A DNA stretch of 64,000 nucleotides from Halobacillus yeomjeoni (lineage in GTDB: Bacteria > Bacillota > Bacilli > Bacillales > Halobacillaceae): contig NZ_JAIVAI010000001.1 of assembly GCF_020171525.1 (NCBI RefSeq), positions 310,001 through 374,000 on the forward strand, in the 5' to 3' direction. The notes under the pieces are model-generated. The model did not search any database and was not told the DNA's origin. It saw only the letters and a program-made list of their open reading frames with translations. A program made the translations under genes and the position numbers. Shown piece by piece: positions 8,309 through 16,352 of this stretch (positions are counted from its first letter, which is position 1; each line of letters opens with the position of its first letter).

Positions 8309-9946
8309 TTGGATATTAATGTTCAACAAATGATTTTTGAATTTATTGGAGGATTGGGGATCTTCCTTTTTGGTATCAAGTACATGGGAGACGGCTTGCA
8401 GAAAGTAGCTGGCGATCGATTAAGAGAGATGCTTGACCGTTTCACAAGCAACCCATTAATGGGAGTCATCGCTGGTGCTGTCGTCACTATGCTTGTACAA
8501 AGTAGTTCAACGACTACCGTATTAACAGTAGGTTTGGTGAATGCTGGATTCATGACCTTCCGTCAGGCGATCGGTGTCATTATGGGAGCGAACATCGGGA
8601 CCACTATGACGGCATTTATTATTGGTATTGATATTAAAGAATATGGTCTACCTATCTTGGCAATCGGTGCCTTTTTAATATTCTTCTTTAAGAACAAGCA
8701 GGCAACGAATTTCGGGCAGACGCTATTTGGCCTTGGGGCGTTGTTCTTCGGTTTAGAAACGATGAGTGGCGGAATGAAACCTCTTCGTTCTTTGGAAGCT
8801 TTCCAAGAATTAACGGTGAGCATGAGTGAAAACCCGATTTTGGGTGTGGTGATCGGAACATTATTTACGGTCATTGTCCAAAGTTCCAGTGCTACAATCG
8901 GTATTTTGCAAGGGTTATTCGGTGAAGGGCTTGTGAATTTGGATGCTGCTTTGCCTGTATTATTCGGTGACAATATCGGTACAACAATTACAGCTGTATT
9001 GGCGGCTATCGGTGCAAGTGTAGGAGCGAAGCGGGCAGCTTTTGTTCACGTCATTTTCAACGTGTTAGGAGCTACTGTTTTCCTTTTACTTCTAAAACCA
9101 TTCACGGCATATGTGAGCTGGCTTCAGGGGCAAATGGATCTTGGGCCGGAGATGACCATAGCGTTTGCTCACGGCTCATTCAACATTGCGAATACGATTG
9201 TTCAATTCCCGTTCGTAGCTGTTTTAGCGTGGATTGTTGTTAAACTTGTACCAGGAGATGACTCTTTGATTGAGTTTAAGCCTAAACACTTGGATCCAAT
9301 CTTTATCCAACAGTCTCCTTCCCTTGCCCTGGATCAAGCGAAAGAAGAAGTGGTACGTATGGGTGAATATGCTTATAAAGGATTAGAAGAAACGAGCCTT
9401 TATCTTAACAACAAACAACAAAAACATTCTGAAATTGCATTGCAGATTGAGGATGCTTTAAATAACTTAGATAGAAAAATTACAGATTATCTTATAGAAC
9501 TATCCCAAGCGTCACTTTCTGATGAAGAAAGTCAAAAGCATACCGCATTGATGGATTCCGTACGTGATTTAGAGCGTATTGGTGACCACTTTGAAAATAT
9601 TGTAGAATTGATCGATTATAGAAATTCCAATAAAGTACACCTGACGGACCAAGCGACAAATGATTTGAATGAAATGTTCAACTTGACGTTAATGACCGTT
9701 AAGCAAGCGACCAGAGCCCTTCAAACCATGGATCGGGAAGAAGCCCTTTCTGTTGTCCAAAAAGAGAATGAACTGGACCGAATGGAGCGCACTTTCCGTA
9801 AAAAACACATCATTCGTTTGAATGAAGGGGTATGTACTGGACAGGCTGGTATTGTTTTCGTTGATATGTTGAGCAACTTGGAACGTATCGGTGATCATGC
9901 TGTAAACATTGCTGAAGAAGTTCTAGGTGAAAAAGAAAGTTTATAA
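8309..9946 (+). CDS. Na/Pi cotransporter family protein with PhoU-like tail
   Basis: A 545-residue protein with two inverted membrane repeats, each carrying the signature QSSS (VTMLVQSSSTTTV near residue 62 and VIVQSSSATIG near 193) plus GANIGTT and GDNIGTT. These are hallmarks of sodium-dependent phosphate symporters of the NptA/PNaS family. Residues from about 345 form a cytoplasmic helical bundle with two PhoU motifs, DLERIGDHFENI and NLERIGDHAVNI. The start is a TTG after GAAAGGGTG. It probably imports phosphate driven by sodium, fitting a salt-adapted cell, and complements the Pst system 6 kb away. B. subtilis YqeW is a relative. Confidence 0.9.
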   Translation: MDINVQQMIFEFIGGLGIFLFGIKYMGDGLQKVAGDRLREMLDRFTSNPLMGVIAGAVVTMLVQSSSTTTVLTVGLVNAGFMTFRQAIGVIMGANIGTTMTAFIIGIDIKEYGLPILAIGAFLIFFFKNKQATNFGQTLFGLGALFFGLETMSGGMKPLRSLEAFQELTVSMSENPILGVVIGTLFTVIVQSSSATIGILQGLFGEGLVNLDAALPVLFGDNIGTTITAVLAAIGASVGAKRAAFVHVIFNVLGATVFLLLLKPFTAYVSWLQGQMDLGPEMTIAFAHGSFNIANTIVQFPFVAVLAWIVVKLVPGDDSLIEFKPKHLDPIFIQQSPSLALDQAKEEVVRMGEYAYKGLEETSLYLNNKQQKHSEIALQIEDALNNLDRKITDYLIELSQASLSDEESQKHTALMDSVRDLERIGDHFENIVELIDYRNSNKVHLTDQATNDLNEMFNLTLMTVKQATRALQTMDREEALSVVQKENELDRMERTFRKKHIIRLNEGVCTGQAGIVFVDMLSNLERIGDHAVNIAEEVLGEKESL

Positions 9947-9952
9947 ATAGAT

Positions 9953-9986
9953 GAGCAGTTGCTGGCAAGCAACTGCTCTTTTTTTA
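9953..9986 (+). terminator. Intrinsic terminator after Na/Pi cotransporter gene
   Basis: Perfect 11-bp stem GAGCAGTTGCT / AGCAACTGCTC, GGCA loop, eight T residues. Confidence 0.92.
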
Positions 9987-10124
9987 ACCACTATCTATGA
10001 ATAGATAACAGGTGGCGAGGATGCAAAAAACAAACTAAGAAAAAGATAGGTCTTGTTATATGAAGTAAAAGATTACGTGATACTTGTATATGTACATTTA
10101 TTCGAAAATAATTGGCAAAAGTCC

Positions 10125-10153
10125 TTGAAAGGTGTCCTGGTCCATGCTATATT
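10125..10153 (+). promoter_or_regulatory. Distal sigma-A promoter of the tRNA cluster
   Basis: TTGAAA (10125-10130) and TATATT (10148-10153) are separated by 17 bases. It lies 64 bases upstream of a second, similar promoter, the tandem layout usual for stable RNA operons. Confidence 0.7.
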
Positions 10154-10188
10154 ATTTTTGTCGCAAAAAAACGGCTCAAAAAAAGCTG

Positions 10189-10217
10189 TTGACGGAAAAA
10201 GGATACCATGGTATATT
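10189..10217 (+). promoter_or_regulatory. Proximal sigma-A promoter of the tRNA cluster
   Basis: TTGACG (10189-10194) and TATATT (10212-10217) with a 17-base spacer place the start site about 30 bases before the first tRNA. Confidence 0.8.
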
Positions 10218-10253
10218 ATTAATTGTCGCTTCAACGCGACACATACTTAATTC

Positions 10254-10330
10254 GGCGGTGTAGCTCAGCTGGCTAGAGCGTACGGTTCATACCCGTGAGG
10301 TCGGGGGTTCGATCCCCTCCGCCGCCACCA
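10254..10330 (+). tRNA. tRNA-Met (CAT), elongator
   Basis: A 77-nt cloverleaf with encoded CCA. The anticodon loop reads TTCATAC (anticodon CAT). The G1:C72 pair argues against initiator tRNA, which has a C1xA72 mismatch in bacteria; the sequence is close to the Bacillus elongator Met tRNA as I remember it. First gene of a five-tRNA cluster. Confidence 0.9.
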
Positions 10331-10354
10331 TATACATACCTAAACATAAATCAT

Positions 10355-10431
10355 GGCGGTTGTGGCGAAGTGGTTAACGCACCGGATTGTGGTTCCGGCA
10401 TTCGTGGGTTCGATTCCCATCAGCCGCCCCA
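10355..10431 (+). tRNA. tRNA-His (GTG)
   Basis: Acceptor GCGGTTG pairs with CAGCCGC; an extra 5' G at 10355 faces C73, the G-1 identity element of histidine tRNA. The anticodon loop reads TTGTGGT (anticodon GTG). CCA is encoded. Confidence 0.93.
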
Positions 10432-10434
10432 TGT

Positions 10435-10511
10435 GGACCCTTAGCTCAGCTGGTTAGAGCTATCGGCTCATAACCGATCGGTCGCAGGTTCGAGTCCTGC
10501 AGGGTCCACCA
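10435..10511 (+). tRNA. tRNA-Ile (CAT, lysidine-modified type)
   Basis: A 77-nt cloverleaf with acceptor GGACCCT / AGGGTCC, anticodon loop CTCATAA and encoded CCA. The anticodon reads as Met, but the GGACC acceptor and the GGCTCATAACC anticodon arm match bacterial Ile2 tRNAs whose C34 is converted to lysidine by TilS to read AUA. The Ile assignment is inference from sequence type. Confidence 0.8.
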
Positions 10512-10524
10512 CTTATATGTCTAC

Positions 10525-10617
10525 GGAGGAGTACCCAAGTCTGGCTGAAGGGAGCGGTCTTGAAAACCGCCAGGGGGTTAACGCCCCGCGGGGGTTCGAA
10601 TCCCTCCTCCTCCGCCA
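10525..10617 (+). tRNA. tRNA-Ser (TGA)
   Basis: A 93-nt class II tRNA with a long variable arm (AGGGGGTTAACGCCCC region), acceptor GGAGGAG / CTCCTCC, anticodon loop CTTGAAA (anticodon TGA) and encoded CCA. Confidence 0.93.
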
Positions 10618-10645
10618 CTTTCATTATAAGTGAACAAATCAATAA

Positions 10646-10721
10646 GGCTCGGTAGCTCAGTTGGTAGAGCAACGGATTGAAGCTCCGTGTGTCGGCGGTT
10701 CGACTCCGTCCCGAGCCACCA
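10646..10721 (+). tRNA. tRNA-Phe (GAA)
   Basis: A 76-nt cloverleaf with acceptor GGCTCGG / CCGAGCC, anticodon loop TTGAAGC (anticodon GAA) and encoded CCA. Last gene of the cluster, followed at once by a terminator. Confidence 0.93.
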
Positions 10722-10728
10722 TTTAAGT

Positions 10729-10757
10729 ATAACAAGCAGAGGCTTGTTATTTTTTTA
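10729..10757 (+). terminator. Intrinsic terminator of the tRNA cluster
   Basis: Stem ATAACAAGC / GCTTGTTAT, 4-base loop, seven T residues. Confidence 0.9.
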
Positions 10758-10818
10758 TGTTTGAAATTCACTAACAAGGGAATTCTTAATAGCGGGAGTT
10801 AAAGAAACTTCTTTATTC

Positions 10819-10860
10819 ACTTGCAAATAATTTGCAAGTATTAAGGTCGTTTGATAATGT
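10819..10860 (+). promoter_or_regulatory. sodA promoter region with a perfect 21-bp palindrome
   Basis: ACTTGCAAAT-A-ATTTGCAAGT (10819-10839) is a perfect dyad. Its right half supplies a TTGCAA (10832-10837) in the place of a -35 box; TAATGT (10855-10860) is 17 bases on, with GATAAT overlapping it. An operator overlapping the promoter is the natural reading. A second short dyad, TCATGG-AAA-CCATGA (10873-10887), follows in the likely leader. Confidence 0.55.
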
Positions 10861-10928
10861 AAAATTGAGAAGTCATGGAAACCATGATTTACTAGTTTTA
10901 CATATAACTTTAAAGGAGGAGTTTTACA

Positions 10929-11543
10929 ATGGCTAAATTTGAACTACCAGAATTACCTTACGCTTATGATGCACTTGAACCAACTATCGACAAGGAAACA
11001 ATGAACATCCACCATACGAAGCACCACAATGGCTATGTAACGAAGCTGAACAATGCTCTTGAAGGACATGCTGACCTTCAAGACAAATCATTAGAGGAGC
11101 TTCTTGCAAACAACATTTCTGTTGTACCGGAAGATATCCGTACAGCAGTTCGCCGTAACGGTGGCGGTCACGCGAACCACAGCTTGTTCTGGACAATCAT
11201 GTCCCCGAACGGCGGCGGTGAGCCGACAGGTGATTTGGCTACTCAAATTAACGATGCGTTCGGCAGCTTTGATCAATTCAAAGAGAAATTCGAAACGACT
11301 GCAAAAGGCCGTTTTGGATCTGGCTGGGCTTGGTTAGTCGTAAACAACGGCAACCTTGAAGTCATTGACACGTTGAACCAAGATTCTCCACTGATGGAGG
11401 GCAAAACTCCAATCCTAGGTTTAGATGTTTGGGAGCACGCATACTACCTGAATTATCAAAACCGTCGTCCTGACTACGTTTCTGCATTCTGGAACGTTGT
11501 CAACTGGGACGAAGTAGCAAAGCGCTTCGACGCAGCTAAATAA
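10929..11543 (+). CDS. sodA: Superoxide dismutase, Mn/Fe type
   Basis: Cytoplasmic enzyme dismutating superoxide to H2O2 and O2. The 204-residue protein has the normal family length and all metal ligands: the His in MNIHHTKHH (about 27), the His in [10 protein letters not shown] (about 82), and Asp and His in [11 protein letters not shown] (about 164 and 168). The GSGWAWLV active-site strand is present. Bacillus homologues use Mn; sequence alone does not settle Mn versus Fe. A strong AAAGGAGGAG precedes the ATG. It is monocistronic, with an operator-like palindrome at its promoter and a strong terminator. In B. subtilis sodA holds the same place before yqgE and pbpA. Confidence 0.97.
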   Translation: MAKFELPELPYAYDALEPTIDKETMNIHHTKHHNGYVTKLNNALEGHADLQDKSLEELLANNISVVPEDIRTAVRRNGGGHANHSLFWTIMSPNGGGEPTGDLATQINDAFGSFDQFKEKFETTAKGRFGSGWAWLVVNNGNLEVIDTLNQDSPLMEGKTPILGLDVWEHAYYLNYQNRRPDYVSAFWNVVNWDEVAKRFDAAK

Positions 11544-11555
11544 TCGATTTTACCT

Positions 11556-11590
11556 GAGAGGCATGGATTTAAATCCATGCCTCTCTTTTT
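11556..11590 (+). terminator. Intrinsic terminator after sodA
   Basis: Perfect self-complementary GAGAGGCATGGATTT / AAATCCATGCCTCTC (15 bp) followed by five T residues. Confidence 0.92.
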
Positions 11591-11645
11591 GTATATCTCC
11601 TTTTGTTCTGACAACACTAGGAAAGAACACAAAGGAGACATGGGT

Positions 11646-12881
11646 ATGGTGAGTAAGCTGAGGGCGTGGCTGGGCCACGAAAATGTATCAAAAGATTTGT
11701 TGTTGCTGCTTCTGATAGGAGGCTTATACTCCCTAGGTATATTTTTATCCAGTACATTTGTGAACATCTACTTATGGAAACAATCCAACAGTTATACGGA
11801 CATTGCCCTGTACAATCTAAGCATTTATGTATTGCAGCCATTGACCTTCATTTTTGCAGGAAAATGTGCAAAGAAGATCGACCGGGTAATCGTATTGAGG
11901 ACAGGTGTAACTGTTTTATCCTTGTTTTTTATGACAGTTCTTCTAGTGGGAGAAAGAGCGGCTACGTTTAATATTATGTTAGGTGCATTGTTGGGTGTCG
12001 GATACGGGTTTTATTGGCTTGCTTATAATGTACTGACATTTGAAATTACTGAGCCTGAAACGAGAGATTTTTTCAACGGGTTTTTAGGTGTGCTTCAGTC
12101 CCTGGGGGGGATGAGTGGACCGATATTAGCGGGGTTTATAATCTCGAGGTTGAATAACTTTACTGGTTATACGGTTATTTTTTCAATTTCATTCAGTTTG
12201 TTCATAGTGGCGGTGATTGTGAGCCTTGGCTTATCGAGAAGAAAAGCCAGAGGAAACTTTTCGTTCAGAAGGATTGTCCATGAGCGGAAAAACAACCCGA
12301 ATTGGAAGCGTATCCTGAATGCCCATGTTTCTCAGGGGTTCAGAGAAGGAACATTCCTCTTTGCTGTGTCGATTTGGATCTTTTTGATGACAAAAGATGA
12401 ACTGTCGCTCGGGGTATTCAACCTTGTGTATTCAGGTTTTTCTTTTTTATGTTATTTCTTAGTGAGCAGAATCGTCAAACCAAGGAGAAGAAAGAAAGCA
12501 ATATTCCTGGCAGGACTTTGTCTGTACTTGAATGTGTTGATTTTATTAGTGAGTGATACCATGCCGATGCTGCTCTTGTATGCAGCGATTGCCGGTGTTT
12601 TCTTCCCGATGTTATATGTCCCTTATTTATCATTGACCTATGATGTCATTGGGAAGTCGTGGAATGCTGGAGAAATGCGGATCGAGTATATTGTTGTTCG
12701 TGAATTGTTTTTGAATTTAGGAAGAGTGGTTTCTATAATCGTCTTCCTATTAGCAATCACATGGATCCCTCCGGAAACCGGAATTCCATATATACTGCTT
12801 CTGTTAGGTGGAGGTCACTTCTTGATTTACTTCTTTATCAAGAATGTGGACACTACCCGTATGAATCTTCCTCGTAATTGA
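11646..12881 (+). CDS. yqgE: MFS-type membrane transporter YqgE
   Basis: A 411-residue polytopic membrane protein with about 11-12 hydrophobic segments and an MFS-like central loop rich in Arg/Lys (LSRRKARGNFSFRR, around residue 200-215). It includes GVGYGFYWLAYNVL and a NGFLGVLQSLGGMSGP motif in the fifth helix region. The substrate is unknown. The position between sodA and pbpA and the size match B. subtilis YqgE. ATG at 11646 is chosen over ATG 11640 because AAAGGAG is 8 bases from the former and only 2 from the latter. It is followed by pbpA after a 93-base gap containing a promoter. Confidence 0.85.
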   Translation: MVSKLRAWLGHENVSKDLLLLLLIGGLYSLGIFLSSTFVNIYLWKQSNSYTDIALYNLSIYVLQPLTFIFAGKCAKKIDRVIVLRTGVTVLSLFFMTVLLVGERAATFNIMLGALLGVGYGFYWLAYNVLTFEITEPETRDFFNGFLGVLQSLGGMSGPILAGFIISRLNNFTGYTVIFSISFSLFIVAVIVSLGLSRRKARGNFSFRRIVHERKNNPNWKRILNAHVSQGFREGTFLFAVSIWIFLMTKDELSLGVFNLVYSGFSFLCYFLVSRIVKPRRRKKAIFLAGLCLYLNVLILLVSDTMPMLLLYAAIAGVFFPMLYVPYLSLTYDVIGKSWNAGEMRIEYIVVRELFLNLGRVVSIIVFLLAITWIPPETGIPYILLLLGGGHFLIYFFIKNVDTTRMNLPRN

Positions 12882-12907
12882 AACTTTCTGCTCATGAGCG
12901 TCGTCTA

Positions 12908-12935
12908 TTATGATAGGAGGAAAAGATGCTATAAT
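12908..12935 (+). promoter_or_regulatory. Probable sigma-A promoter of pbpA
   Basis: TTATGA (12908-12913) and a perfect TATAAT (12930-12935) with a 16-base spacer, about 40 bases before the pbpA start. Confidence 0.55.
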
Positions 12936-12974
12936 AGTGTCTGGAATTCTTGTTTATAGAGGGAGAGGAGTTTA

Positions 12975-15128
12975 TTGGGGAAAAAGAAAAAAAGCAGCCT
13001 TAAGAAAAAATCGCATCTTCCTTTCCGTTTGAATGTTGTGTTTTTTGTTGTGTTCCTATTGTTTGCAGCCATCATACTACAACTGGGTGTCGTTCAAATT
13101 CTCAATGGAGAAGAAGCTCAGGACGAAATCGATCGCACAGAGAACACGACCACAAATATACCTGTCCCGCGAGGAGAGATGTATGACCGCTACGGTCGCG
13201 TCGTTGTAGATAATCAGCCCTTATATTCCATTACATATACACCTCCAAAAGGGGTACAGTCAGATGACAAGCTGGAACTTGCTGAACAGCTGGCTGAATA
13301 TATCGACATGGAATATGAAAATAAATTGACGACAAGAGATTTTAAAGAATACTTCTATCTTAAGAATGCGGAAGATGTTAAGGATCGCATCAAATCAGAA
13401 GATACGAAGGATTTAACGAATGGGGAAGTATATCAACTCCAATTGGACAGCATCAAAGAAGATGAAATAGATGGTTATGATAACCAGACGAAAGAAGTCA
13501 TTGCCATTAAGAAAGAGTTGGATAAAGCGTACGCTCTTGCCCCGCATGTTATTAAGAACTCCGATATTACTCAGGAAGAGTATTCGAAGGTGGCTGAGCA
13601 CCTGGCAAACCTTCCGGGGATCAATGTAACTTCTGATTGGGAGCGGCAGTATCCGTATGATAATACGTTCAGAAATTATATAGGAAGTATTACTTCAAGA
13701 GAGCAAGGCGTACCGAGAGAAGACCTGGATTATTATATGTCATTGGATTACAGCAGGAATGATCGTGTAGGAATAAGTGGTCTGGAACAGCAATATGAGA
13801 AAGTTTTAAGGGGAACAAAAGAAAAAGTCCAGTATGAAACGGATAAGAACAACAATGTCGTAAATTCTAAAGTGATCCGTGAAGGGCAGCGGGGGAAAGA
13901 CCTTGTATTGTCGATAGATATCGAGTTACAGAAGAAAGTCGACCAAATCATTCAGGAAGAGTTGCTGAATGCCATAGGCAAAGCACCTTACGACAACCGT
14001 TATTTAGAAAATTCTATTGCAGTCGTCTCCGACCCGAACACAGGTGAAATTTTAGCGATCTCTGGTCAAACATACAACCGCAATACAGAAGATGGGGGTT
14101 CGAAATTCTCTGACACTTCTTATCAGGCTGTATATAACGCATATACTCCTGGTTCTACAGTAAAGGGTGCCACCATTTTGACAGGTTTACATGAAGGAGC
14201 AATAGATACAACTTTCTCCATCAATGATAAGCCACTCACAATTGCAGGTGTTCCTAAAAAATCCTATACACCTAATATAGGATGGGTCAATCCGGAGTCA
14301 GCTTTGCAGCAATCGTCCAACGTTTATATGTTCTTTCTGGCTATGAAATTAGGTGGAGTAACAAGCATGGAATATAACCGAAAAGCGCTCAGCTTAAAAG
14401 ATGGGACTTTCTCTACCTTCATCTATAACTTCAATCAATTCGGTCTCGGAGTGAAGACAGGACTGGATTTTCCTTTTGAAGAAACAGGTTTTCAAGGAGA
14501 CAATCCGAAGCCTGGTAACATTTTAGACTTTGCCATTGGGCAGTTTAGTACTTACACGGCTTTGCAGTTGAATCAATACGTTTCTACCATAGCCAATGGT
14601 GGAGACAGAATCAGACCGCGATTAGTCAAAGAAATCCATGAGCCGTCCAATAGTATCGAAGATTTAGGTCCTGTATCGAAAGATTATGGTCCTGATGTTC
14701 TTAATACGCTTGAGATGGACCCTTCATATATAGATCTTGTTCAAGAAGGTTTCAGGCAGGTATTTCAAACAAGACAAGGGACAGCGAGCAGTGTTTTCTC
14801 TAAAGAACCATACGCGAAATACCGTATGGCGGGAAAAACAGGTACGGCCCAGTCCAAAAAGTACTTACCCAAACCGGATGGCGACGGGTATTATGGTGTA
14901 GACACACTGAATAAAACGTTAATCGGTTATGCACCATATGATGACCCTGAAATAGCATTTTCTGTCATGACCCCATATGTCGGCATTGATGCGACTTCCA
15001 CTTATAATGTAAGTAATAATATAGGTGCTCGGATAGGGAAAGCTTACTTCGAGCTGAAAGAACAACGTGCCAAAGAGGGGATAAAAAAAGATATAACAGA
15101 AGAATCAGAACCATCTTCTCAAGAGTGA
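12975..15128 (+). CDS. pbpA: Penicillin-binding protein 2 (class B transpeptidase)
   Basis: A monofunctional DD-transpeptidase crosslinking peptidoglycan, anchored by one N-terminal membrane helix (about residues 18-40) after a very basic KKKKSSLKKK stretch. The active site shows S-x-x-K in PGSTVKG (Ser about 392), SSN (about 447) and KTG in AGKTGTAQS (about 620). The 717 residues and the VPRGEMYDRYGR dimerisation segment fit class B enzymes of the PBP2A type that act in rod-shape elongation. The start is TTG after GGGAGAGGAG. Same place as B. subtilis pbpA, just before the pst operon. The stop codon lies inside the terminator stem. Confidence 0.94.
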   Translation: MGKKKKSSLKKKSHLPFRLNVVFFVVFLLFAAIILQLGVVQILNGEEAQDEIDRTENTTTNIPVPRGEMYDRYGRVVVDNQPLYSITYTPPKGVQSDDKLELAEQLAEYIDMEYENKLTTRDFKEYFYLKNAEDVKDRIKSEDTKDLTNGEVYQLQLDSIKEDEIDGYDNQTKEVIAIKKELDKAYALAPHVIKNSDITQEEYSKVAEHLANLPGINVTSDWERQYPYDNTFRNYIGSITSREQGVPREDLDYYMSLDYSRNDRVGISGLEQQYEKVLRGTKEKVQYETDKNNNVVNSKVIREGQRGKDLVLSIDIELQKKVDQIIQEELLNAIGKAPYDNRYLENSIAVVSDPNTGEILAISGQTYNRNTEDGGSKFSDTSYQAVYNAYTPGSTVKGATILTGLHEGAIDTTFSINDKPLTIAGVPKKSYTPNIGWVNPESALQQSSNVYMFFLAMKLGGVTSMEYNRKALSLKDGTFSTFIYNFNQFGLGVKTGLDFPFEETGFQGDNPKPGNILDFAIGQFSTYTALQLNQYVSTIANGGDRIRPRLVKEIHEPSNSIEDLGPVSKDYGPDVLNTLEMDPSYIDLVQEGFRQVFQTRQGTASSVFSKEPYAKYRMAGKTGTAQSKKYLPKPDGDGYYGVDTLNKTLIGYAPYDDPEIAFSVMTPYVGIDATSTYNVSNNIGARIGKAYFELKEQRAKEGIKKDITEESEPSSQE

Positions 15129-15152
15129 TACGAAAGTATCCCTCTTTTTTTT
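15122..15152 (+). terminator. Intrinsic terminator overlapping the pbpA stop codon
   Basis: AGAGTGATAC / GTATCCCTCT (one mismatch), GAAA loop, eight T residues. Confidence 0.8.
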
Positions 15153-15168
15153 CGTCTTTTTTCGCCAA

Positions 15169-15225
15169 TTTACAAAACCTTAACATTTCATTCATATGGA
15201 ATTAAAACTTATTGGTTACTATAAA
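15169..15225 (+). promoter_or_regulatory. Pho box array and promoter of the pst operon
   Basis: Four hexamers at strict 11-base steps, TTTACA (15169), TTAACA (15180), TTCATA (15191) and TTAAAA (15202), match the TT(A/C/T)ACA-N5 direct repeats bound by PhoP~P. A -10 element TATAAA (15220-15225) follows without a normal -35 box, as expected for a PhoP-activated promoter. The predicted outcome is induction of pstSCAB-phoU at low phosphate. Confidence 0.85.
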
Positions 15226-15283
15226 AATGTGAGTTGGCCAAGCCGACTAAAACTTTTGAAATAAAGAGTAGGGGGAGAAAGAA

Positions 15284-16270
15284 ATGAAAAACCTTAAGAG
15301 CTTATCTCTTACATTTGCATTTATCCTGATCCTGGGTGTTCTTGCTGCGTGTGGCAATGCGCCTAACGATGCAGAACAAGGTGAAGGAAACGGTGAAGGA
15401 GCTTCTTCAGAAAATGTTTCTGGCGAAGTTGCGATTGACGGTTCTTCCACAGTTTTCCCAATCATGGAAAACCTTACTTATCAATACAGCCAAAAGAACC
15501 CAGATGTTAACGCAACAGTAAACAGTTCTGGTTCTGGCGGTGGATTTAAAAAAGCAACAAAAGGTGAAATCGATCTAAGTAACGCTTCTCGTGAAATCAA
15601 AGAAGAAGAAAAAGCAAAAGCGGAAGAAAACGGCATTCAGCTTGAGCCGTTGTCCCTTGCATACGATGGTTTATCTGTAGTAGTTTCTCAAAAGAACGAT
15701 TTTGTAGACGAGCTTTCTGTTGAACAGCTTCGTCAAATCTTCAAAGCATCATCTGAAGCTAAGAATTGGTCCGACATCAACCCAGAATGGCCGAACGAAC
15801 CAATTGAAATCTTCAGCCCTGGACATGATTCAGGTACATTCGACTACTTCAATGAAGTAATTCTTGAAGAAGAGCCGATGAAAGAAGGTCAAAACACGAC
15901 ACTTTCTGAAGATGACAACGTTCTTGTACGCGGAATTAAAGACAATCCGAACGCAATTGGATTCTTCGGATATGCGTATTACGCAGAAAATAAAGATGCT
16001 CTTAAAGTTCTAGGCATCAAAGACGGTGAAAATGCTGAAGCTATTAAACCGAGTGGAGAAACAATCCAAGACGGTTCTTACACACCGCTTTCTCGCCCGC
16101 TATTCACTTATGTAAACGTGAACGCATATAAAGAGAAGCCACAAGTTCGTGACTTTGTTGAGTTCACATTGAACAATGCTGGTAAAGCTGCAGAAGAAGT
16201 AGGATATGTAGCGCTTCCAGAAGAGAAATATCAAGAGCAGCTTGATAAAGTTAAAGGTTGGACAGAGTGA
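15284..16270 (+). CDS. pstS: Phosphate-binding lipoprotein PstS
   Basis: Extracytoplasmic phosphate receptor of the high-affinity Pst ABC importer. The 328-residue protein has a lipoprotein signal peptide ending in the lipobox LAAC (Cys about 23), then a Gly/Glu-rich linker. Ligand-binding segments are IDGSSTVFPI, SSGSGGGF, SNASREIK and SPGHDSGTFDYF, all typical of PstS. AGGGGGAG precedes the ATG. First gene of the operon behind the Pho box; a hairpin without T run separates it from pstC. Confidence 0.96.
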   Translation: MKNLKSLSLTFAFILILGVLAACGNAPNDAEQGEGNGEGASSENVSGEVAIDGSSTVFPIMENLTYQYSQKNPDVNATVNSSGSGGGFKKATKGEIDLSNASREIKEEEKAKAEENGIQLEPLSLAYDGLSVVVSQKNDFVDELSVEQLRQIFKASSEAKNWSDINPEWPNEPIEIFSPGHDSGTFDYFNEVILEEEPMKEGQNTTLSEDDNVLVRGIKDNPNAIGFFGYAYYAENKDALKVLGIKDGENAEAIKPSGETIQDGSYTPLSRPLFTYVNVNAYKEKPQVRDFVEFTLNNAGKAAEEVGYVALPEEKYQEQLDKVKGWTE

Positions 16271-16294
16271 TTTTTGGATGAAAATCTATCATGG

Positions 16295-16324
16295 AAGGTG
16301 AGACTGTGATTTCAGTCTCACCTT
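16295..16324 (+). promoter_or_regulatory. Intercistronic hairpin between pstS and pstC
   Basis: Perfect 12-bp stem AAGGTGAGACTG / CAGTCTCACCTT with a 6-base loop but no T tract. It is more likely an mRNA-stability or processing element that raises pstS over downstream genes than a full terminator. Confidence 0.65.
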
Positions 16325-16352
16325 GCCGTGTGGATGAAAGGAGTTTTATTGT

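Noticed and set aside
10053-10250. Plus-strand open frame of 65 codons before the tRNA cluster
   Set aside because: It overlaps both tRNA promoters, has no ribosome site and no protein-like composition.
10460-10777. Minus-strand open frame of 105 codons
   Set aside because: It runs antisense across four tRNA genes; the Arg/Pro-rich translation is a typical tRNA artefact.
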